Program-made: the position numbers and the translations under genes
Assembly: GCF_024807225.1 (NCBI RefSeq)
Contig: NZ_JANUCO010000001.1
Coordinates: 682,001-746,000, forward strand
Origin: Chryseobacterium ginsenosidimutans
Lineage (GTDB): Bacteria > Bacteroidota > Bacteroidia > Flavobacteriales > Weeksellaceae
Direction: 5' to 3'
DNA: 64,000 bases
Notes under the pieces: generated by a model
What the model was told of the DNA's origin: nothing
What the model saw: the letters and a program-made list of their open reading frames with translations, nothing else
Database searches by the model: none
Shown here: piece by piece, positions 1 through 9,079 of the stretch
Layout: every line of letters starts with the position of its first letter
How positions within the stretch are numbered: position 1 is the first letter of the stretch

Positions 1-79
1 GAACTTGTTGAGCGTAATAAACACTAGCTGTTGATAATGTAATTATCGCAGTTAGCATTGATTTGTTGATTAATTTCAT
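1..79 (-). CDS. Partial secreted protein (N-terminus only)
   Basis: A minus-strand reading frame opens with ATG at 77-79 and runs off the left edge of the window. The 26 visible codons read as a signal peptide: a charged start (MKLINKS), a hydrophobic stretch (MLTAITLSTASV) and a cleavage-like YYAQQ, the typical end of Flavobacteriia export signals. The mature protein is not visible, so no function can be given. It could be an outer-membrane or T9SS-exported protein. Confidence 0.6.
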   Translation of the reverse strand, partial: MKLINKSMLTAIITLSTASVYYAQQV

Positions 80-228
80 AATCGTTAGTAATAGTTAGAT
101 TTAATTTTCTGCAAAATTCGGGAAATAAACTTTAACTAATATTAACTATATGTTAATTTTTAATGGATCTTAATAAGGGTTATTTTTTTGATTTACAATG
201 CATTAAATAATAATTAACTTTTCATATG

Positions 229-286
229 AAAAAAATCACATTATTGAATTTTTAACAAATAGGCTTCATTTTTATTAAAAATTCAA
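229..286 (-). terminator. Probable terminator after nadC
   Basis: Perfect 12-bp inverted repeat (TTGAATTTTTAA at 244-255, TTAAAAATTCAA at 275-286) directly after the nadC stop. On the minus strand it is followed closely by a T-run (about 229-236). The stem is AT-rich, so termination strength is uncertain. Confidence 0.45.
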
Positions 287-288
287 CG

Positions 289-1149
289 CTATTTCACTGC
301 TTTGAGACTCAGATCCATATTTTCTGCAGAATGGGTAAGTGCTCCCGCAGAGATGTAGGTAACGCCTGTAGAAGCGATTTCTTTGAGCTGTTCGCGGGTA
401 ATTCCGCCGGATGCTTCGGTTTCACAAGCGCCATTAATTAGTTTAACCGCTTGTTTCATCGTTTTTACATCCATATTATCAAGCATGATTCTGTCCACTT
501 TTTCTTTGATGGCTTCCTGTACTTCTTCAAGGTTTCTGGTTTCAACCTCTATTTTTAACTTCTTTTTATTTTTTTTAACATAATCTTTAGCCATTTTTAC
601 AGCATTCGTAATGCTTCCGTTGTAATCAATATGGTTATCTTTCAGCATGATCATGTCATAAAGTCCGTATCTGTGATTGGTTCCGCCGCCGATTGCTACT
701 GCCCATTTTTCACAAACCCTGAAGTTGGGAGTCGTTTTTCTGGTATCTAAAAGTTTAGTTTTAGTTCCTATTAATCTTGAATCCCAGTCATGAGTAAGCG
801 TTGCGATTCCGCTCATTCTTTGCATACAGTTTAAAACCAATCTTTCCGTTGAGAGGATTGATCTTGCGCTTCCCGTTACAATAAAAGCAACGTCGCCAAC
901 TTTCACAGCGTCACCATCTTTTACAAAGGTTTCAACTCTTAAGTTTTTATCAAAAGTTTTAAAAATAATTTCAGCCAATTCAACTCCGGCAAGAATGCAA
1001 TCTTGCTTCACCAAAAGTTTTGCGCTTTGCTCCAAGTCTTTCGGAATTGTAGAAAGGGTAGAATGGTCGCCATCCTGAATGTCTTCCTCCAAAGCATTTT
1101 TAATGAATTGTTTTAAAACTTTATCTGTAACGTATGCGGGTCTTTTCAT
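289..1149 (-). CDS. nadC: Nicotinate-nucleotide pyrophosphorylase (carboxylating)
   Basis: Quinolinate phosphoribosyltransferase. It converts quinolinate and PRPP to nicotinate mononucleotide, CO2 and PPi, the third step of de novo NAD synthesis, in the cytosol. The 286-aa length is normal. Recognisable family segments are the N-terminal EEDIQDGDHST, the central RMSGIATLT, LLDTRKTTP (PRPP/quinolinate-binding arginines and lysine), the GGGTNHRYGLYDMIMLKDNH segment, and the C-terminal VETRNLEEVQEA, DRIMLDNM and EASGGI barrel motifs. The longer frame to 1200 is less likely: starting at MKRPAYVT leaves a clean 10-bp gap after the upstream gene. It is the last gene of an apparent operon with nadB. 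Confidence 0.95.
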   Translation of the reverse strand: MKRPAYVTDKVLKQFIKNALEEDIQDGDHSTLSTIPKDLEQSAKLLVKQDCILAGVELAEIIFKTFDKNLRVETFVKDGDAVKVGDVAFIVTGSARSILSTERLVLNCMQRMSGIATLTHDWDSRLIGTKTKLLDTRKTTPNFRVCEKWAVAIGGGTNHRYGLYDMIMLKDNHIDYNGSITNAVKMAKDYVKKNKKKLKIEVETRNLEEVQEAIKEKVDRIMLDNMDVKTMKQAVKLINGACETEASGGITREQLKEIASTGVTYISAGALTHSAENMDLSLKAVK

Positions 1150-1159
1150 ATTTTTAATT

Positions 1160-1795
1160 TTAGTAATAAAATGAAGATCTTTTTCCGAACAATAGATCAT
1201 GAATCACAAAAAGTAGCAGAACTTCGTTCTCCCGTGCGTTTATTTTTTCAAAATCTATATTGTCTTTTATTTTTATATTATTTTGATTTATTCCCTCAAA
1301 TTCCAACACTTGTTTTTCGTTTCGCCCTTGAGGTACGATTTTATAACTCCATTTAAATGTTGTCCAATCATATTCTTGAGTGTAATAAATGATTTTATTA
1401 TTGTCAAACTGTAAAATTGGGTATTGATTATTATTGATATAATATAACGTTAGATGTAACTTGTTGTCTTTAATGATGTTATTTAAATCAAATTTTAAAC
1501 TTCCATAATAATCTGGCTTTCCTAAGCCGTTAATATTACATAAAAGGTTTAATACTAAAGGATATTTTGATAATGGAACTAAGATTTTCTTCATTATTGT
1601 AATTCCATATAATCCACAAATTGCAGCTATAAGAATTAATCCCATCATAATAATCCCATCAAAAGTATTATTAGCTTTAAAATCTCCGCCTGAAAAAAAA
1701 TACATCAACATGGCACCACAGATCAATGAAATTATTATTCTTGAATAGAATAAAATATTGACTGTTGTAAGAATATTTAAATTCAGAGTTTTCAT
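1160..1795 (-). CDS. Hypothetical two-TM membrane protein
   Basis: A 211-aa protein I do not recognise. Two hydrophobic segments lie near residues 11-34 (ILFYSRIIISLICGAMLMYF) and 47-70 (IIMMGLILIAAICGLYGITI). A soluble, Asn/Lys-rich domain of about 140 residues follows, probably cytoplasmic. The two-helix-plus-soluble-domain layout resembles many small Bacteroidota membrane proteins of unknown role. It sits between nadB (13-bp gap) and nadC (10-bp gap) and so is probably co-transcribed with them. The location alone does not argue for a role in NAD synthesis, and the high Asn/Ile content suggests a lineage-specific insertion in the operon. Confidence 0.75.
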   Translation of the reverse strand: MKTLNLNILTTVNILFYSRIIISLICGAMLMYFFSGGDFKANNTFDGIIMMGLILIAAICGLYGITIMKKILVPLSKYPLVLNLLCNINGLGKPDYYGSLKFDLNNIIKDNKLHLTLYYINNNQYPILQFDNNKIIYYTQEYDWTTFKWSYKIVPQGRNEKQVLEFEGINQNNIKIKDNIDFEKINARENEVLLLFVIHDLLFGKRSSFYY

Positions 1796-1808
1796 TAATT
1801 AAATGAAA

Positions 1809-3381
1809 TTATACCAAATCCTTATTATAAAACGCTCCTTTATTCTCCGTCATTTCCATAGATTGGGTAATGATGAGGTGGGCAACGGTTGTTAGATTTC
1901 TTAATTCCGATAACTGCGGCGAAAGAATAGAGTAGTGGTAAATTTCGTTCACGGCAGCGGCGATTTCCTGATGTTTTTGTAATGCCATACTCAGACGGCG
2001 GTTGCTTCTTACAATTCCTACAAGATCGCTCATCATTTCCTGAAGCTGTTTTCTTAGATAAGAAACGATCACCATTTCGTCCATGATTTTCATACCTTCT
2101 TCATTCCATTCCGGAACGGCTTTTAGATCGTCGAAGTTGAAATTATTTTCATTTAAAAGATCAACGGTTTTCATAGCAGCATTATGTCCGAAAACCAAAC
2201 CTTCCAACAAAGAATTTGAAGCCAGTCTGTTCGCTCCGTGAAGTCCGGAATTGGTACATTCTCCCACGGCAAAAAGGTTTCTGATAGAAGATTGTCCGTC
2301 TGTGTCAACTTCAATTCCGCCCATTAAATAATGACAAGCAGGAACTACAGGAATTAGTTGCGTGAAAGGATCGATTCCTTCGTCTTTGCATTTTTTATAA
2401 ATATTAGGGAAATGTTCCAGGAATTTTTCATGATTCATTTCCTTGCAATCTAAACCGACATATTCGTCTCCGGTGATCTTCATTTCGGCATCAATCGCTC
2501 TTGCAACGATGTCTCTTGAAGCCAATTCTTCACGCTCATCATATTTATGCATGAATTTTTCACCTTTTTTTGTTCTTAATCTTGCACCATCTCCACGTAC
2601 GGCTTCGGAAATTAAAAACAGCATACCATCCATTTTACTGTATAAAGCGGTCGGGTGAAACTGGTAATACTGCATATTGGAAACATTTCCTTTTGCTCTT
2701 GCTACAAAAGCGATTCCGTCTCCTGTTGCAATTGTAGGATTGGTGGTGTTTTTGTAAACGTGACCAGCTCCTCCTGTCGCAACTAATGTTATTTTTGAAG
2801 TGATTTTTTTAATCGTTTTAGACTTTTCATCCAAAATATAGGCGCCGTAACAATGGATGTCGCCTTCGTTCAGTTTCTTTTCCCGGAACATGGTGTTGCG
2901 TAATGATATCGATAACGTAATGATGGTCGAGAATCTCAATATTCGGGCTGCTTTTGGCGGTTTGTAATAAAGCTCTTTCGATCTCAAAACCTGTAATATC
3001 TTTATGATGAACAATTCTGTTTTCGGTATGACCGCCTTCTCTGCCTAAAGCAAATTCGCCGTTTTTCATATCGAAATTTGCTCCCCATTCTACAATTTCT
3101 CTGAATCTTTTTGGGGCTTCCGTAACGACCATTTCTACAACATCGCGTTTGTTTTCTCCGTCTCCGGCACGCATCGTATCTTCAATATGTTTATTGAAAT
3201 TATCGTTTTTAGAATCTGTAACTACCGCAAGACCGCCTTGTGCATATTTGGTGTTGCTTTCGTCTTCGTCAGATTTTGTTACGATGATTATTTTGGCATC
3301 AGGAAGCTGCTCAGAAACTTTTATGGCGTAGGAAAGTCCCGAAATACCGGAACCGATTACTAATACATCCGCTTTTATCAT
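1809..3381 (-). pseudogene. nadB: L-aspartate oxidase, frameshifted as read
   Basis: FAD-dependent oxidation of L-aspartate to iminoaspartate, the first step of de novo NAD synthesis. The N-terminal frame (2827-3381) carries the FAD-binding GSGISG (residues 10-15), the YAQGGLAV segment and GREGGHTENRIVHH. The downstream frame (ending at 1809) carries ATGGAGHVYKNTTNP, QFHPTALY, the active-site arginine region and the C-terminal GLHGANRLASNSLLEGLVFG. The two halves join at about 2874-2881: minus-strand AAAAGAAACTG must lose one A to continue from HHVPGK into LNEGDIHCYGAYIL. The whole length, about 523 aa, is normal for NadB. Because the rest is perfectly conserved, a sequencing error is as likely as a real mutation. 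nadA is not in this window. Confidence 0.9.
2874..2881 (-). other. Frameshift site in nadB
   Basis: Minus strand reads GGGAAAAGAAACTGAACG. Dropping one A from GAAAC (or from AAAA) restores the nadB frame. This is one of seven frameshifts in the window at RGAAACY, and the only one where a second position would repair the frame equally well. Confidence 0.85.
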
Positions 3382-3411
3382 ATCCTTAGTTTAAGACAAT
3401 CGTCTAAATAA

Positions 3412-4038
3412 TTAAATAAATTTAAACAATTTTTCGTTTGGTTTTCTTACTTTTTTCATGTGTTGGAAATGATCTTCCTCCGAACGGTAGCCTAAAGCGA
3501 GACTTACAGTTACTTTTTCGGTCTCAGGATTTATATCTAAAATCTGTTCGATAAGATCCTGACGGAAGCCTTCCATAGGGCAAGTGTCTACATTTTCAAG
3601 AGCTGCGGCGTACATAAAATTCGCCAAAACGATGTAAGACTGCTTTTCTGCCCAATTGAAAATTTCATCTTGGGTTTTTTGATTAATATGTTGATTGATG
3701 CTGTTTTTAAAAAGATCGAGTTTTTCCATCGGAGTTTCCCGAACGTCTGAAATATGTCTGAAATATCCGTTGATATAGCTTTCATCAACTGTTTTTTTAG
3801 AAATAATAACAAGCAAATGAGAGCATGTGGAAATCTGTGACGGATTATAAAAGGCAGGAATTAATTTTTGCTTCATTTCCTCACTTTCCACCACGAGAAT
3901 TTTGTAAGGCTGAAGACCAAGAGAGCTTGCCGATAATTTTCCCGATTCAAGAATATTGTGTAATGTCTCCTGAGGAATAATTTCGTGATTAAATTTTTTT
4001 ACAGAATATCGTCTGCTCAAAGCCTCTAAATAATTCAT
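3412..4038 (-). CDS. Nitroreductase-family NAD(P)H oxidoreductase
   Basis: A 208-aa FMN-dependent nitroreductase-like enzyme (NfsB/DHPR-like), presumably reducing nitro or quinone compounds with NAD(P)H in the cytosol. Family signs are the N-terminal ALSRRYSVKKF (FMN-phosphate-contacting RRSxxxF), SASSLGLQPYKILVV near residue 36, the central alpha-helical WAEKQSYIVLANFMYAAAL and the C-terminal SLALGYRSEED. The gene ends 30 bp upstream of nadB on the same strand and may be the first gene of the nadB-nadC transcript. The physiological substrate cannot be told from sequence. Confidence 0.85.
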   Translation of the reverse strand: MNYLEALSRRYSVKKFNHEIIPQETLHNILESGKLSASSLGLQPYKILVVESEEMKQKLIPAFYNPSQISTCSHLLVIISKKTVDESYINGYFRHISDVRETPMEKLDLFKNSINQHINQKTQDEIFNWAEKQSYIVLANFMYAAALENVDTCPMEGFRQDLIEQILDINPETEKVTVSLALGYRSEEDHFQHMKKVRKPNEKLFKFI

Positions 4039-4042
4039 ATGA

Positions 4043-4050
4043 CAAATTTA
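4043..4050 (-). promoter_or_regulatory. Putative -7 box for nitroreductase/nad operon
   Basis: Minus strand TAAATTTG matches the Bacteroidota TAnnTTTG -7 consensus, 4 bp upstream of the ATG at 4036-4038. This would give a very short leader. Confidence 0.4.
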
Positions 4051-4111
4051 AGAATTGAATATGAATTAAATAAGCTTAAGACCAAATATCTCGTTCTAAA
4101 TTAGGGCTAAA

Positions 4112-4140
4112 AAAGATCACTTCAGGTTTTGAAGTGATCT
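4112..4140 (-). terminator. Intrinsic terminator after T9SS paralog A
   Basis: Hairpin AGATCACTTC / GAAGTGATCT just downstream of the stop at 4166, followed on the minus strand by a T-run (plus-strand AAAA at 4110-4113). The same GATCACT hairpin family follows several other array members. Confidence 0.75.
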
Positions 4141-4165
4141 GTTATGGGTTATATATAAATTTTCA

Positions 4166-6173
4166 TTACTTTCTATTTTTTACAAGAATCCACCCTGAAT
4201 ATTTAATTGGCGTGTTTTTCTTGTTATTTTCGTTCCAAGAAACAGAAAACCAGTAGCTTCCGGTCGGGACTTTTCTTCCGCCTACAGTTCCGTTCCATCT
4301 GTATTTATTGGATTGATTTGCCTGATGGATTTTTGCGCCATATCTGTCGAATACATCGAACACAAGATTTTGTTTTCCTCCCAATGCGGAATAATCGATA
4401 AAATCGTTGATTCCATCTCCATTTGGCGTAATTACGTTGATGAGATTAGGAACTACGATGTTAATGACGATCGGTTCACAGTCATAATCATCTTTCACAT
4501 AGATTTTTGTGTCTCCTCTCGCTACATTTTTAAATTCGTTGGAATCCTGCCAATGAATTCCGTTCATTGAATATTGATAAGCCGGAGTTCCGCCCACGAC
4601 ATTTACTGTAACTACATTGTTTGAAATATCAATACTTGAAATCACAGGCTGTTCTGAAGCATAGACTTTTACATTTTGAGTGACAAAGCATTCTCCGGTT
4701 TTGAGTTTTACCCAATATGTTCCGACTCCTACATTGTCAATTGATTGGGTGGTGTCGCCTGTACTCCATTGATAAGATGCAAATCCGGGACCTGCATCTA
4801 AGGTTGTCTTATCTTCGATACAGATAATTTTATCTTCCAGAATATTAGAAAAAACCTGTGAAATCACCTGTAAAGTAACTTCAGCAATATCAAAACATCC
4901 GAAACCATTGCTTACTCTAATGTAAGCTACTCCTGTCGGTGCAATATAATTAATGGGATCCGGAATGGCATTGGTTTGATTTTCAGCATCCGTTAAAGAA
5001 GGGTAATATTCTTTGGTAATTCCCGGTAATGTGGCTATTACCGAAGCTGTTGTAAGGTCGAAAAGTCCTGTGGAAGGTTTTGTTTCAATAGCACAAGATC
5101 TTAAAGAAGCGTCCATGGTTGTGACTGATGGGGCAACTCTTAAAGTGATCGTAGCATCATTATTGTCACATAAAATCTTCGAAGGATCTTTGATGACAAC
5201 AGAAATATTGGTGTTGGCGTTGTATTGAAAATTGGTAGGATTGGGAATCGGTGTTCCGCTTCCTGTAATGTAGTATGTGAAGTCGTAACTGGTGGAAGTT
5301 GCCGTCAATTGGGGATTAAACGATGTTAAATCAACCGTAGCGAATCCTGTATAATTGGGGCAGATATCTTCTGTAATCGCGCCCTGTAATAATTGAATTT
5401 TATCTACGTATACTTTTACATTTTTAATAGAATGTCGGGAATTTGCTCCTCCTGTAGAAGCCGAAAACCCGAAATATCCTACTGTGATTGCGGCGGCAGC
5501 GGCTCCTGCTGGTGCAAAAGACTGGTCGCAGATCAGTGTCCCGTCGAGGGTTATTTTTATAATCCAGTTGGCGGGAGCTGCAGGATCTACTTCTGCTGTT
5601 ACTTCAACATGTTTATAGGTGGGTCCTTGAAAAGGTTGGGTAGCATTAAGATCCGGAGAGTGAAAAGAACTCCCCGGAACATTGAAGAATTCTACATTGT
5701 TGGTGTCGGTTGTATTGGGAATCTGTCCGTAAGCAACGTGTACTTTACTCATTCCTGAGGTTGATGTCATATTATTATAAGAATCAAAAGCTACAACCAG
5801 CCCGATGGCGTTCTGAGAAATACCGATTCCTGCACCTTGTACACTTGTAAGTGGTGGATTTTGGAGATACCAAAAGGCGATTCCGTCACCGTTGTAGTTT
5901 TGGAAGGAATCCATTCTAAAATCAAATTCTATTCTCCATTTATCGCAAAATTTTAGGTTGATAGGTTCATTCAGGCGGATTGCTCCGGCGGTGTCATTGA
6001 TATCCGGAGTCAGCTGAATAAAATCTCCACCTGCTCCGAGAACTGTAGGATCAACCATCGTCCATCCTGTCGTGTTGATAGGAAACTCCTGTAAGTTGGT
6101 AGGTTTGCGAATAAAATCTGTTTGAAAGAAAAAGTAAAATAATGAAACATAGAGAGGGGAAATTTTTTTGCAT
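4166..6173 (-). pseudogene. T9SS type-B lectin-like surface protein (paralog A), frameshifted as read
   Basis: A large exported protein. The intact frame starts at ATG 6171-6173 with a signal peptide (MQKNFPSLCFIILLFLSNRF, then YSQ) and continues QTYQLTGV, then breaks at 6083-6085. The rest reads on from PINTTGWTMVDPTV. Order of parts: signal peptide; about 220-residue L-type-lectin-like beta domain (DGIAFWYLQNPP, HVEVTAEVDP, GYFGFSAST, SRHSIKNVKVYVDK); short beta modules with paired cysteines; an IICIEDKTTLDAGPGF module; and a C-terminal gliding-motility/T9SS type-B sorting domain (LINVITPNGDGINDFIDY, FDRYGAKIHQ, PTGSYWFSVSWNEN, GWILVKN). It is very close to paralog C. The likely role is surface adhesion or glycan binding. 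Confidence 0.85.
6083..6085 (-). other. Frameshift site in T9SS paralog A
   Basis: Plus strand GGAAACTCC. The homologous position in paralog C (about 10983) reads GGAACTCC in frame, so one extra A here breaks the signal-peptide-to-lectin junction. Confidence 0.85.
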
Positions 6174-6272
6174 AATAAATAGTTTATGGTTTAATAAAAA
6201 TATTTAATGTATCGTTCAGGCAGATTATTGATTCGAAGAGAAGACCTCGAGTTGAGTCTCGGGGAACATTTA

Positions 6273-6340
6273 GAAATCAAAAATTGAATGCAATACATCC
6301 TGATTTCCGTAATCGACTAAATCCTTTTTATAATTTTCAA
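6273..6340. repeat. Intergenic repeat shared with 13668-13730
   Basis: The stretch with AATGCAATACAT and CGTAATCGA downstream of and into the end of paralog B closely matches the stretch downstream of paralog E. It marks the duplication that produced the two genes. Confidence 0.7.
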
Positions 6341-8581
6341 CAATACCCAGCCGTTGTAGGTTGTAAGAGTGCTTTCTTTGTTGTTTTCATTCCACGTGAT
6401 GGTGTACCAGTACGTTGCTGTCACTACTTTTTTTCCACCTGCTGTTCCGTTCCATTTGTAATTTCTTAGCTTGTTGGCTTCGTACAGTTTGTTTCCATAA
6501 CGGTCGTAGATGGTGAAAACTAAGTTTTTCTTGTATGCCAAAGCGGTATAATCGATCACATCATTCAGATTATCTCCGTTTGGAGTGATGGCGTTGATCA
6601 AATTCGGCACTGTAATTTGAACATGAATTGGTGTACAATCGTAAGAATCTTTTACATAAACCACAACTTCACCTCTTGCAAGTCCTGTGAAAATATTAGA
6701 ATCTTGCCAGTTTATTCCATCCAGAGAGTATTGATAAGGTCCTTTTCCTCCGATTACATTTACCTTAATTGTATTATTTGTGATGTCGATACTCGAAATT
6801 ACAGGTTGAGGTGCAGCATTCACTTTTACAATCTGCATGGTGGTACATTTTCCTGTTTTCAATTGCACCCAATAAAGCCCCGGAGAAACATTCTGGATCG
6901 ACTGTGTTGTCGCTCCCGTGTTCCATAAGTATGAATCAAATCCGGCTCCAGCGTCAAGATTGGTTGTATCATCGATACAGATCGTTTCGTCTTTTAATAG
7001 AGAAGAATAAATTGGTGGTAAAAGTTTTAGATTTATTTTAACAATAACAAAACAAGTGGCAACGTTTGTGATTTTTACATACACTGTTGATGAGGTCGAG
7101 ATATAAGCTGTCGGATTTAAAATCTCATTCGTTCCCGCCAAAGCATCGGCTTGAGTTTTATAGTATTGTTTGGTAATCGCCGGTGCCGAAGTTACGTTCG
7201 CTTGAGTTAAATCAAATGAAGCGGTTGTAGGATCACTATCGATAAAGCAAGATTCTATTGTTGCATCATTCGATACGATTGCAGGGAAATATGCTAAAGT
7301 GATCTCTGTAGAACCAGTACATCCAAGTGGAGTGGTTACTTTTACATAAATTGTTGTTGCTGCTGAAACATAGGCGGTAGGATTCAAGATCTCATTGGTT
7401 CCCGCATTAAGATCTGCTAAAGTTTTATAGTACTGTTTCAAAGAACCCGGTGGTTCGTTTACGTTAGCAAGACTCAGGTTAAAAGTTGCTGTTCCCACAT
7501 TGTTATTGTCACATTCGGTAAGTGTTGCAGGAGATGCGGTAAATTCAGAAATGTTCAGTTGTATTTGTCCATCCGGATTATCACAAAGCACTCCGGAATT
7601 ATCTTTAATTAACATTGAAACCGTTGTATCTGCACCAAACTGATAGTTCGTAGGATTCGTAATCGGAGTTCCGGTAACACTGTAGGTGAATGTATAGTTT
7701 GCAGGATTTGCAATAAATTGGTTCTCATAACTGGTTAAGTCTGCTATTGCCTGTCCGGTCGTAGGATTCGGGCAGTAATCATCTGTTATGGTATTCTGGT
7801 TGATCGCTACTTTATCTACATAAATTTTTACGTTTTTAATAGAATGTCTGGATCTTGAACCTCCTGTAGAAGATGAAAACCCGAAATATCCGGCAGTTAT
7901 TCCTGCTGCTGCACCTGAAGGAGCAAAAGACTGGTTGAATATTTGAGTGCCGTCAATTGTCATTTTTATGATCCAGCTTGTGGGAGCTGCGGGATCTACT
8001 TCTGCCGTTACTTCTACATGTTTGTAGGTTGGCCCCTGAAACGGTTGTGTTAAATCAAGATTCGGAGAGTGAAAAGAACTTCCCGGAACATTGTAGGCTT
8101 CTACAGTGTTGTTTTCGGTTGTGTTGGCAACCTCTCCATAAGCAACGTGTACTAAACTCACACTTGGTCTTTCTATAGCATTGAAGTAAGTGTCGAGAGC
8201 TACAATTAAGCCGACTGCATTTTGCGAAACACCGATTCCTGCGCCCAAAACGCTTGTAAGTGGTGGGTTTTGGAGATACCAGAAAGCGATTCCGTCGCCA
8301 TTATTGGTATCGTTAGAATCCATCATGAAATCGTATTCCACTTTCCACCTATCGCAGTATTTTAGGTTAATGGGGTCATTTAGTCTGATAGATCCGGCGA
8401 TTTCATTCACATCCGGAGTCAGTTGAATGAAGTCGTTTCCCGTTCCCAATACTGCAGAACCAGCCATCGTCCATCCGGCTGTGTTTATAGGAGTTCCTGT
8501 TAGCTGATAAGTTTGCGAGTAGAGTCTGGCTGGTAGAGAAAGTAGAATAATAAGATATAGAAAAAGATAAATGTTTCGCAT
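6317..8581 (-). CDS. T9SS type-B lectin-like surface protein (paralog B)
   Basis: 754-aa exported protein. Signal peptide at residues 1-22 (MRNIYLFLYLIILLSLPARL, then YSQ). L-type-lectin-like domain at about 35-260 (GDGIAFWYLQNPP, HVEVTAEVDP, GYFGFSSSTGG, SRHSIKNVKIYVDK). Two roughly 85-residue repeats, each with a TECDNNN or ESCFID cysteine start, a KQYYKT core and a VYVKVT end. Then ICIDDTTNLDAGAGF, SIDITNNTIKVNVIGGKGPY, and the T9SS type-B domain (LINAITPNGDNLNDVIDY, YDRYGNKLYEANK). It is near-identical in layout to paralog E. Its 3' end is altered: the final strand reads NGWVLLKIIKRI instead of NGWVLVKNFE, because a deletion removed the normal stop and terminator. Secretion through T9SS is inferred from the domain. 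Confidence 0.88.
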   Translation of the reverse strand: MRNIYLFLYLIILLSLPARLYSQTYQLTGTPINTAGWTMAGSAVLGTGNDFIQLTPDVNEIAGSIRLNDPINLKYCDRWKVEYDFMMDSNDTNNGDGIAFWYLQNPPLTSVLGAGIGVSQNAVGLIVALDTYFNAIERPSVSLVHVAYGEVANTTENNTVEAYNVPGSSFHSPNLDLTQPFQGPTYKHVEVTAEVDPAAPTSWIIKMTIDGTQIFNQSFAPSGAAAGITAGYFGFSSSTGGSRSRHSIKNVKIYVDKVAINQNTITDDYCPNPTTGQAIADLTSYENQFIANPANYTFTYSVTGTPITNPTNYQFGADTTVSMLIKDNSGVLCDNPDGQIQLNISEFTASPATLTECDNNNVGTATFNLSLANVNEPPGSLKQYYKTLADLNAGTNEILNPTAYVSAATTIYVKVTTPLGCTGSTEITLAYFPAIVSNDATIESCFIDSDPTTASFDLTQANVTSAPAITKQYYKTQADALAGTNEILNPTAYISTSSTVYVKITNVATCFVIVKINLKLLPPIYSSLLKDETICIDDTTNLDAGAGFDSYLWNTGATTQSIQNVSPGLYWVQLKTGKCTTMQIVKVNAAPQPVISSIDITNNTIKVNVIGGKGPYQYSLDGINWQDSNIFTGLARGEVVVYVKDSYDCTPIHVQITVPNLINAITPNGDNLNDVIDYTALAYKKNLVFTIYDRYGNKLYEANKLRNYKWNGTAGGKKVVTATYWYTITWNENNKESTLTTYNGWVLLKIIKRI

Positions 8582-9022
8582 AAGAAGAAGTTTGTAATTT
8601 GAGAATTTTTAAATATAATTAATTTATACGATCTCAAATGATGTGTTTTTTGCGATTATCTTAATAATTTAGTATTTAATTATGATTTTAGTAATGTCTA
8701 AAGATGTTTAATGAGCTGTCATTCGGATAAATTATTCGTTGCACACGAAGGGATAGTGCTATCGATTTTTAATGCTCCCAAATAGGGATAAGGAAATAAT
8801 ATGAAATATCTATCTTTTAAGAGATTGATAGTTTATCACTGTAAAAGATGAAGTATTTTTAATTTTTAATAAATTTTTAGTTGAAATAATGTTATTCCGT
8901 TAATAAAAATCAAAATATGATTTTGGTTAAATAAAACATGACTTTTTTGTGTTTTAATCCGTTGAAAATAAGTTTATTAAATGAGTCTGTTTAGAAGTTC
9001 TCGATCCGATTTTAAGGCAAGT
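8582..9022. other. Intergenic region, 441 bp
   Basis: No gene is seen. The part next to paralog B (about 8700-8760, TGTTTAATGAGCTG then TCGGATAAATTATTCG) resembles the stretch upstream of paralog C (about 11190-11230). It is probably a duplicated upstream region of the array. Confidence 0.5.
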
Positions 9023-9055
9023 AAAAAGATCACTCCAAAACTGGAGTGATCTTTT
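9023..9055 (-). terminator. Intrinsic terminator after T9SS paralog C
   Basis: Near-perfect hairpin AAAAAGATCACTCC / GGAGTGATCTTTTT. It is symmetrical, with T-runs on both strands, so it can act in either direction. Confidence 0.85.
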
Positions 9056-9079
9056 TATTGATGAAAAAATGTAATAAAA

